DNA from: Paenibacillus peoriae
GTDB taxonomy: Bacteria; Bacillota; Bacilli; Paenibacillales; Paenibacillaceae
Direction: 5' to 3'
DNA length: 64,000 nt
Assembly: GCF_022531965.1 (NCBI RefSeq)
Contig: NZ_CP092831.1
Location: forward strand, 3,791,001 to 3,855,000
Shown: one piece after another, positions 37,401 to 46,923 of the stretch
How the letters are laid out: every line of letters starts with the position of its first letter
How positions within the stretch are numbered: the first letter of the stretch is position 1
Made by a program: the position numbers and the translations under genes
The notes under the pieces: model-generated
The model's input: the letters and a program-made list of their open reading frames with translations, nothing else
What the model was told of the DNA's origin: nothing
Databases searched by the model: none

Positions 37401-37895
37401 ACTGCCCTTTAAGGACAAGAATTCCGCAAACTTTCCCTGCGGCAATACGACAGCTCGTGTAAAATCGTCCATTTTCAGGCCGATATACTCCTCCACACAG
37501 CGCGTCACATCCTGCACCTTATCGGCAAGCACTTCCTCGCCATCCTCTGTTAACGCAATAAAACGGCTAAGCGTATTATTAACCGATACGCCTCCAGCAC
37601 GTTTGAAACGTCGTTCTACACGGTAACGACGAGGTCCTTGAGCTGACATTAATTCAAACGTAAATGCAACAGACAACGTATCCTCGGCATGATTCATAAT
37701 GCCTTGTGTACCATTCACTGCCCGCTCCACTTTACCGTACATAGCCAACGTAATGGCATCCAGCAGCGTTGATTTTCCACTACCCGTTGGGCCAAAAATT
37801 CCGAACAACCCAGTTTCGGTCAAATCGTCAAAGCGAATTTCCTGCGACTCCCGGTAGCTTTGCAACCCCGCCAGTTTTAGAAGGATTGGTTTCAT
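34500..37895 (-). CDS. sbcC: Nuclease SbcCD subunit C (SMC-like ATPase)
   Basis: A 1131-residue ATPase of the SbcCD/Mre11-Rad50 complex that opens and trims DNA hairpins and protein-blocked ends. Walker A is GIFGPTGSGKSTLLDA (about 33-48). Two long coiled coils meet at the zinc hook CAVC in GEPCAVCGSLHHPAP (about residues 530-545). The ABC signature is STLSGGETFLTSLSLALALS, with Walker B FFLDEGFGTLD. Around the hook (35,700-36,330) the gene is extremely Ala- and GC-rich, unlike the rest of the gene. Its ATG overlaps the sbcD TGA (ATGA), so the subunits are coupled. Confidence 0.97.
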   Translation of the reverse strand: MKPILLKLAGLQSYRESQEIRFDDLTETGLFGIFGPTGSGKSTLLDAITLAMYGKVERAVNGTQGIMNHAEDTLSVAFTFELMSAQGPRRYRVERRFKRAGGVSVNNTLSRFIALTEDGEEVLADKVQDVTRCVEEYIGLKMDDFTRAVVLPQGKFAEFLSLKGSERRQMLQRLFHLEKYGDQLAQKLSRRVKDNDIALKALEAEQQGLGDASAEALEHVELRLKEAIANAEASRHELERVSRESEALNKTRELVIELSQRLNGLEQLAAQEPGIALLERKLRQATSAEALLPALTDWKEAIAEAEKRHKTAEEVAVLAATAQEAALVSAQADEQARQALSAEEPKLLLRIDQLEQALQLERDTEALRTERDRLAAELVHSEQILTEHAEGLAKEQELQTRGLKRQQELQQELKQNEVRADERRMLQEAVQRLQQLEIANEQLREAELEYTAQEKRLAQADERLKLTDQETQETEARRSALAAQAADGIEALLTLEAEITVDMSSLAAEEEQLRHELRAEELGRLAQHLAAELREGEPCAVCGSLHHPAPAVAAAHSADAAAPDELQRLRLGLQELRLTLRQQLHEQRSFLAQPATANSGAAATGEPFTPAAAPAEPRGAAAWAERCAALERAAAELAARAHALPAEAQALREADASGQQRRIRAAAEQEAAAVALTQAQSKREACTTRSEGLRAEWAAQLTDVAPDEAAERYRAMQERDGRAEDLRSRLETSVTFLEEKAARVQQIQQSIIEEDKIIIARRTGLQSKDDSLREKLAQLRKWVGDGQAASLLEEATSRLLGLKNGAEVAARQRTEAEERKQQAVHASLIARQASDSAEERRQMAESRWGSRLEASSFATEAEVMECCLGPEEAARYEREVSLHREREKEMSSRLKHVEEQLNGATVTEEQWEAATAQLRDCRARDEEALQNRAKAERDLEDLQRRHVRWMELESNRVHLRSEAEKMSKLQTVFRGNAFVEYIAEEQLMQVSQSASRRLRFLTKQRYALEVDSSGGFVISDDANGGVKRPVSTLSGGETFLTSLSLALALSAQIQLRGQYPLQFFFLDEGFGTLDPELLDTVITSLEKLHHDQLSVGVISHVPELRARLPRKLVVLPAEQAGGGSRVVMETF

Positions 37896-39076
37896 GCGTC
37901 CTCCTCCTCAGCGTGATCTCTTGCATCATCCTGTTCCACCAGCTCCAGAAACAACTGCACTAATCCGTCATCTGGCTGTGCTCCGCCTGTCTGCCGCTGA
38001 TAGAATGCCCGGAACAGCTCATGCACTGGCAGTTCTGATCGTTGGTGCTCCAGCTGTGCGGCAGCCATTTCTGGATACATGGGGCGAATATGAATGATAC
38101 CTTCACGGCTTTTGCGCAGCCGCTGAATATCTCCCATTGACATTGCTTCATCCAGCGTAATTTCCAGATCAATAAAGGCATCGGCATCTAGTCCTTCGTC
38201 CAGCCAGCGATATACTTCCTCCAGACCTCCCCGTGCGCGCCACCTCACTAATGGGCGTCCACTGGTAATATACAGTTCCTCGACCTGAGCAGGCTTGCCA
38301 GCAACCACGTCAATTAACGTAACCGATTTGGCTTGTCCGGCTTCGGAAAAGCTATAAGCCAGCGGCGAGCCACTGTAACGCATCAGCCCGTCTCCTTTTA
38401 CATATTGGGGACGATGCAAATGTCCTAGAGCCGTATACTGTGCCCCAATGCTCAAAGCAGACGGATCTACGGTATACGCCCCCCCGACCTGAATCGGGCG
38501 TTCCGAGTCCGACTCCAGCCCGCCGAGCACATAAATATGGCTCATTGACAAATTGACGGTGTCAGGCCGAAATGCTGTACCCAGCTGTGACATCAGCAAG
38601 CCCACACGGCGACTGTATGCCTCGCGCAAGACTGTTTCATCTCCGTCTTCAGACAATAGCTCGTTCAGACGAGACTCGGAGGGATATGGCAAGGCTGCAA
38701 TGCATGCCATTTCACCCGTTCGCGGTGTACGAACGCGTACCGCTTCCCCATGGGGCAGTCCCAGCAATGTAATTCCGCGCCCGCTCACCAGTGGTGTGAC
38801 CGAGGATACCCTTTCCGGCTGATCATGATTGCCCGCAATGACGACTAGTGGTCTTCCTCCAGCCGTAAGACGGGCAGACGTTTCATAAAACAATTGCTCG
38901 GCTGCGGCTGAAGGATTGACTGAGTCGTATACGTCTCCAGCCATCATAATCAAATCGGCCTGCTGATCGTCAGCCATTTTCGCTAGTTCTTCCAAAAACG
39001 CCTCCTGCTCCTTCAAACGGCTGCGTCCTTCCAACGTGCGACCCAAATGCCAATCACCTGTATGCAAAATCCGCAT
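37892..39076 (-). CDS. sbcD: Nuclease SbcCD subunit D (Mre11-like)
   Basis: A 394-residue metallo-phosphoesterase, the nuclease of SbcCD. Conserved motifs are LHTGDWHLGRTLEG, MMAGDVYDS, VIAGNHDQPERV and ALGHLHRPQ (metal ligands Asp, His, Asn). The start is the ATG at 39076 (MRILHTGDWHLG), seven bases after GAGGAGGA; the open frame runs on to 39118 without support. It lies 28 bases after addA, so addB-addA-sbcD-sbcC looks like one repair operon. Confidence 0.97.
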   Translation of the reverse strand: MRILHTGDWHLGRTLEGRSRLKEQEAFLEELAKMADDQQADLIMMAGDVYDSVNPSAAAEQLFYETSARLTAGGRPLVVIAGNHDQPERVSSVTPLVSGRGITLLGLPHGEAVRVRTPRTGEMACIAALPYPSESRLNELLSEDGDETVLREAYSRRVGLLMSQLGTAFRPDTVNLSMSHIYVLGGLESDSERPIQVGGAYTVDPSALSIGAQYTALGHLHRPQYVKGDGLMRYSGSPLAYSFSEAGQAKSVTLIDVVAGKPAQVEELYITSGRPLVRWRARGGLEEVYRWLDEGLDADAFIDLEITLDEAMSMGDIQRLRKSREGIIHIRPMYPEMAAAQLEHQRSELPVHELFRAFYQRQTGGAQPDDGLVQLFLELVEQDDARDHAEEEDA

Positions 39077-39104
39077 GTTATTCCTCCTCTCCCTAGCTAT
39101 ATAA

Positions 39105-42100
39105 CTACAGCTGTACACTCTCTCCAGCTTCTAAAAAATACAGCCACTTCTCAGCAACCTTTTTGCCTGTAATTTCTTCGATCACACGGGCATACAGCTC
39201 CAATTGAAAACGATATTGGTCTGTTAAATGGGACAGTGTACGATACTCAGATATCCGATCTGTTTTATAATCCACCAGCACGAGTCCTTCGGGAGTTTCA
39301 AATAGACAGTCAATAATGCCGTTCATCAGCACTTTATCTCCGTCCTGTCCACCTTCCGAATCTGTTTCTTGTCCTGGTGACATCGATGGTAAGCTGTGGT
39401 TCCAGTAATCGTTTGCCCGCATGGTATAAGTAAACGGAAGCTCTCTTTGAACATGCGATGCCCCCAACATTCTGCTACCCAGCTCACTAGTGAAAAAGCG
39501 TAATATTTTATTCGTATCTAGCGCCTTTGCATGGACATTCAGTAACATACGCTGATTGAGCAAACGAGCCTTTGTTTCCTCAATAACTTCGGCGCTCATC
39601 CCCCCATCTAGTGGCAAATGCAGCATCAACGTATGATAGACCGTTCCTCGTTCCGTTGGAGTCAGTCGCTGATTCCCCATAAACTTAGGTCTGCGCAAGT
39701 GTAATTGACTGCCCCCAGTGTGAGAATCCTCCCGATCCTCCGGTAACTCTGCTAGTACGGAGGTAGATAGATTCAACCAGTCGTCCGATCCCATCTCCTG
39801 CATTTCCAGCCATCTTTTCATCTCAGTAACCGATGTATTGGCTGCCGTCTTGCCGGCCCGCTCATACGGATAGGTCCAGGAAAGAGCAGCTTCAATGTCC
39901 GTTTCACTCTTTTCGTTCAAGTCGATTAGCTCCGCATTTCTCAGTGCTTCTGTCTTCTTTTGGCGCTCTTCGCCCGACACCTCTTCCTCATGATCTGAGT
40001 TCACACGAGAGCCAGAAAATGTTTCCGAGGCCACAATTTTAAATAACCAGTCTGTTCCCGGCATATGTTCCAATTTGTGATAGTACCCATCTTGATCACC
40101 TGCCGCTTCCCTCAACAAAGTAGCAGAAGGATGCCGAATCAAAGCGGGACCTACCCAGTCCAGATAGCTGCGGCCTGCCGCCAGCATATAGTCTGGTAAG
40201 ACCGTTTCCGTATGCTCTTTGGCACGTGCCCAACCCGCTGCGCGTGAAGCTAGATCCTTCACGGTTCCGGTCATAATCAGCTTTTCACGCGGCCGTGTAA
40301 GCGCCACATATAACACCCGCATTTCCTCAGCCAATAGCTCCAGCTGTGAGCGTCGGCGGATCGCTAAATTGGGCAGCGTAGGGTAGCTGACACGATTTTG
40401 TTCCTCCACATATTTAGGACCAAACCCCAACTCCTTGTGCATAAGAAACGGTGCATTGAGATCCTGTTGATTGAACATTTTTGCCGTCCCGGCTATAAAC
40501 ACGATAGGGAATTCAAGTCCTTTACTTTTATGAATGGTCATAATGCGGACAGCTTGATCGGGTTCGGTCCCCCCGCTAATGGATCCTAAATCACCGCCTC
40601 GCTCCCGTAGACGGGAAATGAAGGTCAGAAATCGGAACAATCCTCGGTTGGACGTTGAAGTCTCATACTGTCTCGCTCGGTCATATAGCGCCCGCAAATT
40701 GCTTTGACGCTGTGAGCCGCCAGGCAGTCCACCGACCCAATCCAGATACCCTGTTTCCTCCAGCACATTCCAAATCAATGCACTTAAGCTACCTTGTCGG
40801 GCTTCCTGCCGCCAGGCTTCCAAATTATGCAAAAATGAACGTAGTCGGGCAGACAACGTATTCCCGTTATTTCTATTACCAAAGTCAGATGAAGATAAAG
40901 AGTCCTCAGGGAAAAGATCCAACTCCATGATGTCAGCAGTGGTCCCTTTTTCGCTCTCCTTCAGTGGGTCCGCCTCTGCCGCCGCCAGCAATGCGCCATA
41001 AAACAATCCATCCGGCTTTTCCAACCGAATTTGTGCCAGTTCATCTTCGGTCAAGCCGACAATCGGCGAACGAAGCACGGATGCAAGCGGGATGTCCTGC
41101 TGCGGATTATCAATAATGTGCAGCAGAGACAACATCACCTCAACTTCCGTTGCTTTAAAAAAGCCTGTCGTCTGCTCCCCGGAGGCCGGAATGCCCTCAA
41201 GCCGCAGTTCCTCTACAATTAGGGGGGCCCACACGCTTGCCGAACGAAGCAAAATGACGATATCGCCGTAGATTGCCGGGCGCATCGCTTTTAATCCTCT
41301 GTCGTAAATCAACAGTGGTTGTCCGGTATCTCCGGTCAGTTCTTTAATCCGTTGCGCAATCGCACGAGCCTCTAACTGTGCCGTTTCCAGTTCCACAAGC
41401 TCAGCCAGCTCACTTTCCTGAAAAACAGATTCGTCCTCCGTTTCGGACAGCTCCGAAGCCTCGGAAAGACCATGGCCACCCTTATCTACTAACAGCAGCT
41501 CAGGTGCGTATACAGATGCGGTGTCTTGATCCGACGGGTCGGGATAGGATGCGCCGTGTACCAGCCACGCTCGTTCATCGTACTCAATTTCCGCCACATC
41601 CACACTCATAATCTGGCGGAACACCAAATTGACCGCATCGACAACTTCCTCCCGACTGCGGAAATTACGCGCCAAATCAATTAAAAATCCATCTTCCTGC
41701 TCCTGCATGCCGTACCGTTGATACTTATTCAAAAACAGACCCGGCTCCGCCAGCCGAAACCGATAAATACTCTGTTTCACATCGCCCACCATAAAACGGT
41801 TACCCGGTTCCTCCCGTGATACCAGCCTAACGATATCTTCCTGTACGGTATTCGTATCCTGATATTCATCTAGCAGCACCTCGTCGAATTGCGCCTTGTA
41901 TTCGAGCGCAGCATCGGAAGGTAGTAGCCTGTACGGAGTAGAATCGGGATGTCGTAATATTTTCAGACAATAATGTTCCAAATCCCCGAAATCCACCAAC
42001 CCTTTTGACTGCTTGTGCTGTTGAAAACGTTCCCCGAATACAAGCACGGTTTCTACCAGTTCGTTCATCAACGGAGCTGCGGCGTGCAGCTCCTCCCAAT

Positions 42101-43124
42101 AGGCTTCTGCTCTCCTGCCAAACAGGGAAGCCTTCATATCTGTAATCATTTTTTTGGCTGCTTCGCGCAGCGTCTTAACCCGTTCCTGCAATGCAGGCTC
42201 AGTCTGATCTTTTTTGACCGGCTTGAGCTTACCGAAGGCAGCTGCCTGAAAATGATCATATAGAGATGCCCACGGCTGTGTCTCCAATTCCTGCAGCAAT
42301 CCCTTCACCATCGCCGTATCCTCTTGCAGCGTCACTGTATAAGGTGCAGGACCGCCGGGCTGCATAGCAGTTTCATGCGCCTGTTCCAGCAAGCTCGCTG
42401 CTCCGCGCAATGAAAGTGCAGCATCCGCCAAAATGCTGCGAACCCAAGGCGTCTCTCCGAGAGCCGCTACATCCTGCACACGAAATGCAGCTGCTGTCTC
42501 CCGCAGCCAATGCTCCGGCCAAGGATGACTTTGAGAAAAATCATACAATCGCTGAACAAGCACATACATCGCATCATCGGTGCGTTCTCCACTAAACCAG
42601 TCGACTAGTCTGCGGAATGTACTGCCTTCATCATGAGCCTCATATTTCTCCTCAAACAGTTCTTCTAGAAGCTCCTGGCGCAGCAATTCTGTCTCATGCT
42701 CATTCATAATCCGAAAACCAGGATCAAGGGGAATGGCCTGATAATGCCTGCGGATGACCTCCATACAAAATGAGTGAAGCGTCGTAATCGAGGCCCGATT
42801 CAGCAACGATAGCTGACGGCGTACATGTTCACTTTCCGGTTCCTGCTCCAATACACGTTCCAACGCTTCGCGTATCCGTTGACGCATTTCGGCGGCGGCT
42901 GCCTTCGTAAAGGTCGCTACCAGTAACCGATCCACACTGAAGCCAAGCTGGGGATCGACAATTTTACGAATAATACGCTCTACAAGCACCGCTGTTTTAC
43001 CAGACCCTGCCGCTGCCGCAACCAGCATGTTGTTACCAGATTCCGAAATGGCACGCCACTGGTCATCGCTCCACATACTGCCTTCCGGCTTCGGTAAACC
43101 TTTAATGTTTGACATGCCTATCAT
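39105..43124 (-). CDS. addA: ATP-dependent helicase/nuclease subunit AddA
   Basis: A 1339-residue UvrD-type helicase-nuclease, partner of AddB in RecBCD-like double-strand break resection. Walker A is MLVAAAAGSGKTAVLVERI; the DEXX-box is FDEVLLDEYQDTNTVQ. Further helicase motifs are FMVGDVKQSIYRFRLAEP and VRIMTIHKSKGLEFPIV. The C-terminal nuclease domain carries the catalytic GLVLVDYKTDRISEY. The start is the ATG at 43124, nine bases after AAAGGAGG, and overlaps the addB stop (ATGA). Confidence 0.97.
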   Translation of the reverse strand: MIGMSNIKGLPKPEGSMWSDDQWRAISESGNNMLVAAAAGSGKTAVLVERIIRKIVDPQLGFSVDRLLVATFTKAAAAEMRQRIREALERVLEQEPESEHVRRQLSLLNRASITTLHSFCMEVIRRHYQAIPLDPGFRIMNEHETELLRQELLEELFEEKYEAHDEGSTFRRLVDWFSGERTDDAMYVLVQRLYDFSQSHPWPEHWLRETAAAFRVQDVAALGETPWVRSILADAALSLRGAASLLEQAHETAMQPGGPAPYTVTLQEDTAMVKGLLQELETQPWASLYDHFQAAAFGKLKPVKKDQTEPALQERVKTLREAAKKMITDMKASLFGRRAEAYWEELHAAAPLMNELVETVLVFGERFQQHKQSKGLVDFGDLEHYCLKILRHPDSTPYRLLPSDAALEYKAQFDEVLLDEYQDTNTVQEDIVRLVSREEPGNRFMVGDVKQSIYRFRLAEPGLFLNKYQRYGMQEQEDGFLIDLARNFRSREEVVDAVNLVFRQIMSVDVAEIEYDERAWLVHGASYPDPSDQDTASVYAPELLLVDKGGHGLSEASELSETEDESVFQESELAELVELETAQLEARAIAQRIKELTGDTGQPLLIYDRGLKAMRPAIYGDIVILLRSASVWAPLIVEELRLEGIPASGEQTTGFFKATEVEVMLSLLHIIDNPQQDIPLASVLRSPIVGLTEDELAQIRLEKPDGLFYGALLAAAEADPLKESEKGTTADIMELDLFPEDSLSSSDFGNRNNGNTLSARLRSFLHNLEAWRQEARQGSLSALIWNVLEETGYLDWVGGLPGGSQRQSNLRALYDRARQYETSTSNRGLFRFLTFISRLRERGGDLGSISGGTEPDQAVRIMTIHKSKGLEFPIVFIAGTAKMFNQQDLNAPFLMHKELGFGPKYVEEQNRVSYPTLPNLAIRRRSQLELLAEEMRVLYVALTRPREKLIMTGTVKDLASRAAGWARAKEHTETVLPDYMLAAGRSYLDWVGPALIRHPSATLLREAAGDQDGYYHKLEHMPGTDWLFKIVASETFSGSRVNSDHEEEVSGEERQKKTEALRNAELIDLNEKSETDIEAALSWTYPYERAGKTAANTSVTEMKRWLEMQEMGSDDWLNLSTSVLAELPEDREDSHTGGSQLHLRRPKFMGNQRLTPTERGTVYHTLMLHLPLDGGMSAEVIEETKARLLNQRMLLNVHAKALDTNKILRFFTSELGSRMLGASHVQRELPFTYTMRANDYWNHSLPSMSPGQETDSEGGQDGDKVLMNGIIDCLFETPEGLVLVDYKTDRISEYRTLSHLTDQYRFQLELYARVIEEITGKKVAEKWLYFLEAGESVQL

Positions 43125-46100
43125 TGGTCCATTCCTCCTTTCCCTTCCTGTGTATGACCCAGCAGATTCCAGATCTGATCCTTACCGGGTTTACCCCATT
43201 GATTGTAGCCACTGCCCTCCAGACTGTCGTCAAATTGACAAACAGGCTTAAAAGAGCAGAAGGTACAAGCCGTCTCTTGCTGGATACGATACGGTTCAAT
43301 GGCCACATCGCCCTCTGTCATCCGTGTACCAATCGTCCGAATATTATTACGCACCGAAGCTAGCAGGCTGTCCCACTGTTCTGGCGAAGCAACCGAAGCA
43401 CTGCTATAAAAACTGCCGTCTGCTTTCACCGCAACAGGTAAAATAGAGGAATATCCCTTGTCCAATGCTGTATCCATTTGTCCAACTACATCCCGATCTG
43501 CAAGCAATAATCCCTTCATCTTAAAACGTTTCAAAAGCTCCTGACGGGCCTGTTCTGCGCTAAGACCGTTAGGCGACTGCAACATCGGATTGTGGACGTG
43601 AAAATATAGGGTACCCGCTGGATAAGCTGTCTCGCCCAACCATTCCTCCGCCGCATTCAGCAGCACGTCCAGGTACGTGAGCATTTGCAGAGACAAGCCA
43701 TAGTACACTTCATGCAGCTTGAGATCCTTTTGGCTGGATTTGTAATCGATGACACGCAAAAGTAAACCTTTTTCTCCCTCTGCCACATCCACACGGTCAA
43801 TCCGTCCGACAATTTCCATCACAACACCGTTATCTAACTGGAAGCTTAATGGAGGAAGCTGCTGACCCGGCCCAAAGTCCAACTCCAGCCCAATCGGCTC
43901 AAAGCTACCTCTTCGCGCATGTTCACCTAAGATCAACGAAGCACGGCTCACGATGTCTTTCAATTTACGTAAAATGTAGCCATACCGCTTGGAGCTCATT
44001 AAAATTTCGCCTTGCAGACGAGGAGCCAAACGCTCCACTGTACTTTCCGCCTCTTGTCGGCATTCCTCGGTGCTGAGACTGCCCCAGCTGACATTGCGAT
44101 TACGCAGATTGATCGCCATCTCACCAAGCGCTGCATGAAATAATTGTCCGATATCCGGGGCCTTCAGGCGATACATTTGACGTTCCTTCAAACGAAGACC
44201 GTGAGAGGCAAAGTGCGAAAATGGACATGCCACAAAACCTTCCATACGAGATACGCTGGTACGCAGCTTGCTCCCGTACAGACGGCGGCTCGTTTCCTTC
44301 TGCATTTCGGCATGGTTCTCATAAAAAAGTGAGGTCAACAGCTGACGCAACTTGTCCTTCTCACGCCCTTGTTGGCTGGCATACCAGTTATATACCTCCC
44401 ACCAAGGAGATAAAATGTCACCGCCACGTCGCCAATGCCGTAATTGCGCAATGAGCTGCGGCAAAGCCTCGGACGGATGAGAAGCATACTCCCATTGCGT
44501 CGTCCAAGCATCCCCAGGCAAAGGGTATCCAGCCAGCGGACGTTCGTCCAGACTAGGAAACAGGTGCCGCACATGTCGTACTAACTCAGACGGCAACAAT
44601 GACTTGCCCTCTTCATCAGTCACTGCATAGCTCATCCACAGGCTTCTACCGGCTGAAGTAAGGGCCGTATAAGCGAGAAAACGTTCGTCCAGCAGACGTC
44701 TTGTCATATCCGGCGCCAGCTCTACGCCTCGTTCGTTTAATGCCGTACGCTCCTGCTCATTCAGCACACCGTCCTCATGGAACACAGCCGGCATCACACC
44801 TTCGTTCATACCTAGCACAAAAGCATGTTGAATACCGGTCACACGTGTACGATCCGTGTTTCCGACTAGAACCTGATCCAGAGCTGGCGGAACAAGTCCC
44901 ATACGGAATTCAGCCAATCCCGTTTCCAGCACACCCGCAAACAAAGAGGTATCCAGCCTCTCGTCACCCATCATTTCGACGATTTGATCCAGTAGTTCAA
45001 GCACTGCATCCCATACCTGACGATGCTCCTTCGCCTGCTCAGGATTTCCTGCTTCCTCTGCCTGATGAATGAAGGCGTCCAACTTGTGGCCAATTTCTGC
45101 ATCCTCCAGTAACAAATATACCGCTTCACACTTCTCAAGTGCAGTTCGTGCCTTGCCCACACGTTTCTCAAACGCACGTAAAGGCGTCACGATTACATCC
45201 CGACACAGCTCCATCAAATCCAACGTTTCATCCCGCCTACGGTTCCGTTCCTGCTCCTCCAGCTCCAGTGACAAGCTGGGCACAGCCTGCCACGGGCGAC
45301 CGTCTGTCCAACGGCTACCTTGTATTCCGCAGGCCAGTACATAGTTTTCCAGACGATCCATCTCCTCGCGGCTCACCCGACCATCCAGCGGCAGGAGAAG
45401 ATCTGTTTTGACCGCACGGAATACATCCTCATATCGCCAGCGTCGCTGCACGATATCCAGTGAAGCCCGAATCAATTCCACTAAGGGATGATGCAATACA
45501 CTTCTCCGCTGATCCAGAAATACTGGAACCTCATATTGTTTGAATATCGGTTCCACCCATGACTCATAATCTTCAATATGACGCACAAACAGGGCCATCT
45601 CCCGATAACGCGCGCCCTCATCTCGGGCTAAACGACGCATTTCGCGTACAGCACCTTCCAACTCAGCGCGGCGATTCGCCGCAGCATACAGTTTTATGCC
45701 TTCCGGCTGTTCTTCTGTCCACTGCTCTCGTAGCTGCTGCAGCCGCATCCGTTGTTCCTGATTCCGTAACCCTGTACGATATTCAAAGTTAGCCTCCAAA
45801 TACGCCAACGCCGGACGCTCCTTAAATCTCGGCGGCGGATCAGGGCGAAGTAATTGTGTCTGCGTCTCTATCATCAGCTCGTCTGCCATTCCTTTGAGCT
45901 TTACATACGTAGCCGCCGAAGGATGAAACAAATCCAGCTCATGCGGAAGCTGTCCGCTCTCGTAGCTGCGGTTGCAAGTCAGCGCCACTGTCAACGAAGA
46001 GGCATGCAGCATAAGTTGCTCCACCACTTTATATTCATGTGGTGTAAACCTACGGTAGCCATCCATCCAAATGTCTGCTCCACGCACAAGGGAAGACTCT

Positions 46101-46687
46101 GCAATCTGTTCTGCCAGCATGCGCAGCGTATCTTCACCGTCAATATATTTAAGCGTCAGCTCTCGTTCAAAATCCTCGTAGATTAGACTGATATCTTTGA
46201 GCTTGCCGTGCAAAATCGGAGTTGACTCTCCAGCAGCGTTCATTCGCTCCAGTTGCTCGGGTACAGACCGAGTATCATTTCCATACTGCTTTAGCTCCGT
46301 GAACAATGTATTCAACCGATCCACAAAGCCGAGCTGGTCTCCCGAATCCTTAAACAAACTCAGTTCATCCTTGCGACGACGAATAATTTTATATAAAAGC
46401 ATCTTCTTGCCTTCTTCCGTTACAGGCACCAGCGCTGAACCCCCAGTTTCCTGCATAACTAAATAGGCAAGACGGTGAAATCCCATCACTTGGGCGCGCA
46501 CCGACCCCTGAATACCGTTTCCGGCTTCTGTAAGTAACGCATGCTCAGAAGCAAATGACGATTGCTCCGGTACAAGTAACAGCATAGGCTTACCTAGCGG
46601 CTCCTCGCGTAACATAGACGTCATTTCATTGCGGATTAACGTACTTTTACCACTCCCAGAGCGGCCAATCAACAAACGGACCGACAT
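43121..46687 (-). CDS. addB: ATP-dependent helicase/nuclease subunit AddB
   Basis: A 1188-residue partner of AddA. It begins MSVRLLIGRSGSGKSTLIRNE (Walker A), has an inactivated helicase-like middle, and a C-terminal RecB-type nuclease with LLLRVIDYKSSQKDLKL. The iron-sulfur cluster site is formed by Cys in GFVACPFSHFASHG together with the final CTFCSFKPVCQFD. AGGAGG precedes the ATG. It heads the addB-addA-sbcD-sbcC cluster, with a possible extended -10 promoter at 46727-46735. Confidence 0.97.
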   Translation of the reverse strand: MSVRLLIGRSGSGKSTLIRNEMTSMLREEPLGKPMLLLVPEQSSFASEHALLTEAGNGIQGSVRAQVMGFHRLAYLVMQETGGSALVPVTEEGKKMLLYKIIRRRKDELSLFKDSGDQLGFVDRLNTLFTELKQYGNDTRSVPEQLERMNAAGESTPILHGKLKDISLIYEDFERELTLKYIDGEDTLRMLAEQIAESSLVRGADIWMDGYRRFTPHEYKVVEQLMLHASSLTVALTCNRSYESGQLPHELDLFHPSAATYVKLKGMADELMIETQTQLLRPDPPPRFKERPALAYLEANFEYRTGLRNQEQRMRLQQLREQWTEEQPEGIKLYAAANRRAELEGAVREMRRLARDEGARYREMALFVRHIEDYESWVEPIFKQYEVPVFLDQRRSVLHHPLVELIRASLDIVQRRWRYEDVFRAVKTDLLLPLDGRVSREEMDRLENYVLACGIQGSRWTDGRPWQAVPSLSLELEEQERNRRRDETLDLMELCRDVIVTPLRAFEKRVGKARTALEKCEAVYLLLEDAEIGHKLDAFIHQAEEAGNPEQAKEHRQVWDAVLELLDQIVEMMGDERLDTSLFAGVLETGLAEFRMGLVPPALDQVLVGNTDRTRVTGIQHAFVLGMNEGVMPAVFHEDGVLNEQERTALNERGVELAPDMTRRLLDERFLAYTALTSAGRSLWMSYAVTDEEGKSLLPSELVRHVRHLFPSLDERPLAGYPLPGDAWTTQWEYASHPSEALPQLIAQLRHWRRGGDILSPWWEVYNWYASQQGREKDKLRQLLTSLFYENHAEMQKETSRRLYGSKLRTSVSRMEGFVACPFSHFASHGLRLKERQMYRLKAPDIGQLFHAALGEMAINLRNRNVSWGSLSTEECRQEAESTVERLAPRLQGEILMSSKRYGYILRKLKDIVSRASLILGEHARRGSFEPIGLELDFGPGQQLPPLSFQLDNGVVMEIVGRIDRVDVAEGEKGLLLRVIDYKSSQKDLKLHEVYYGLSLQMLTYLDVLLNAAEEWLGETAYPAGTLYFHVHNPMLQSPNGLSAEQARQELLKRFKMKGLLLADRDVVGQMDTALDKGYSSILPVAVKADGSFYSSASVASPEQWDSLLASVRNNIRTIGTRMTEGDVAIEPYRIQQETACTFCSFKPVCQFDDSLEGSGYNQWGKPGKDQIWNLLGHTQEGKGGMDQ

Positions 46688-46726
46688 GATGCGGCCTCCT
46701 TTCCAACGAACAACATTCTATTAAAC

Positions 46727-46735
46727 AGTATAGCA
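46727..46735 (-). promoter_or_regulatory. Possible extended -10 promoter of addB
   Basis: TGCTATACT on the minus strand, 40 bases before the addB start. The -35 region is poor. Confidence 0.45.
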
Positions 46736-46795
46736 TATCAGGCAAGAGAGAAAAGAACGTACGTTTGCCATGTTGTAGCAATTCTTTCTCCCTCT

Positions 46796-46856
46796 AAAAA
46801 ATAAATCAGTCCCGCAGAATGGCTTGGTGCACGCCTTCTCTACAGGACTGATTTAT
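46796..46856 (-). terminator. Long intrinsic terminator after the rRNA methyltransferase gene
   Basis: On the minus strand ATAAATCAGTCC pairs with GGGACTGATTTAT, the inner part continuing AAGGC/GCCATT, followed by TTTTTTAG. Confidence 0.85.
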
Positions 46857-46923
46857 ACCTAAAACGAGTTTATTTTACCTATTTAATCACCAAAAGGGCG
46901 ATTGACTTTGACTTTGTATGAAA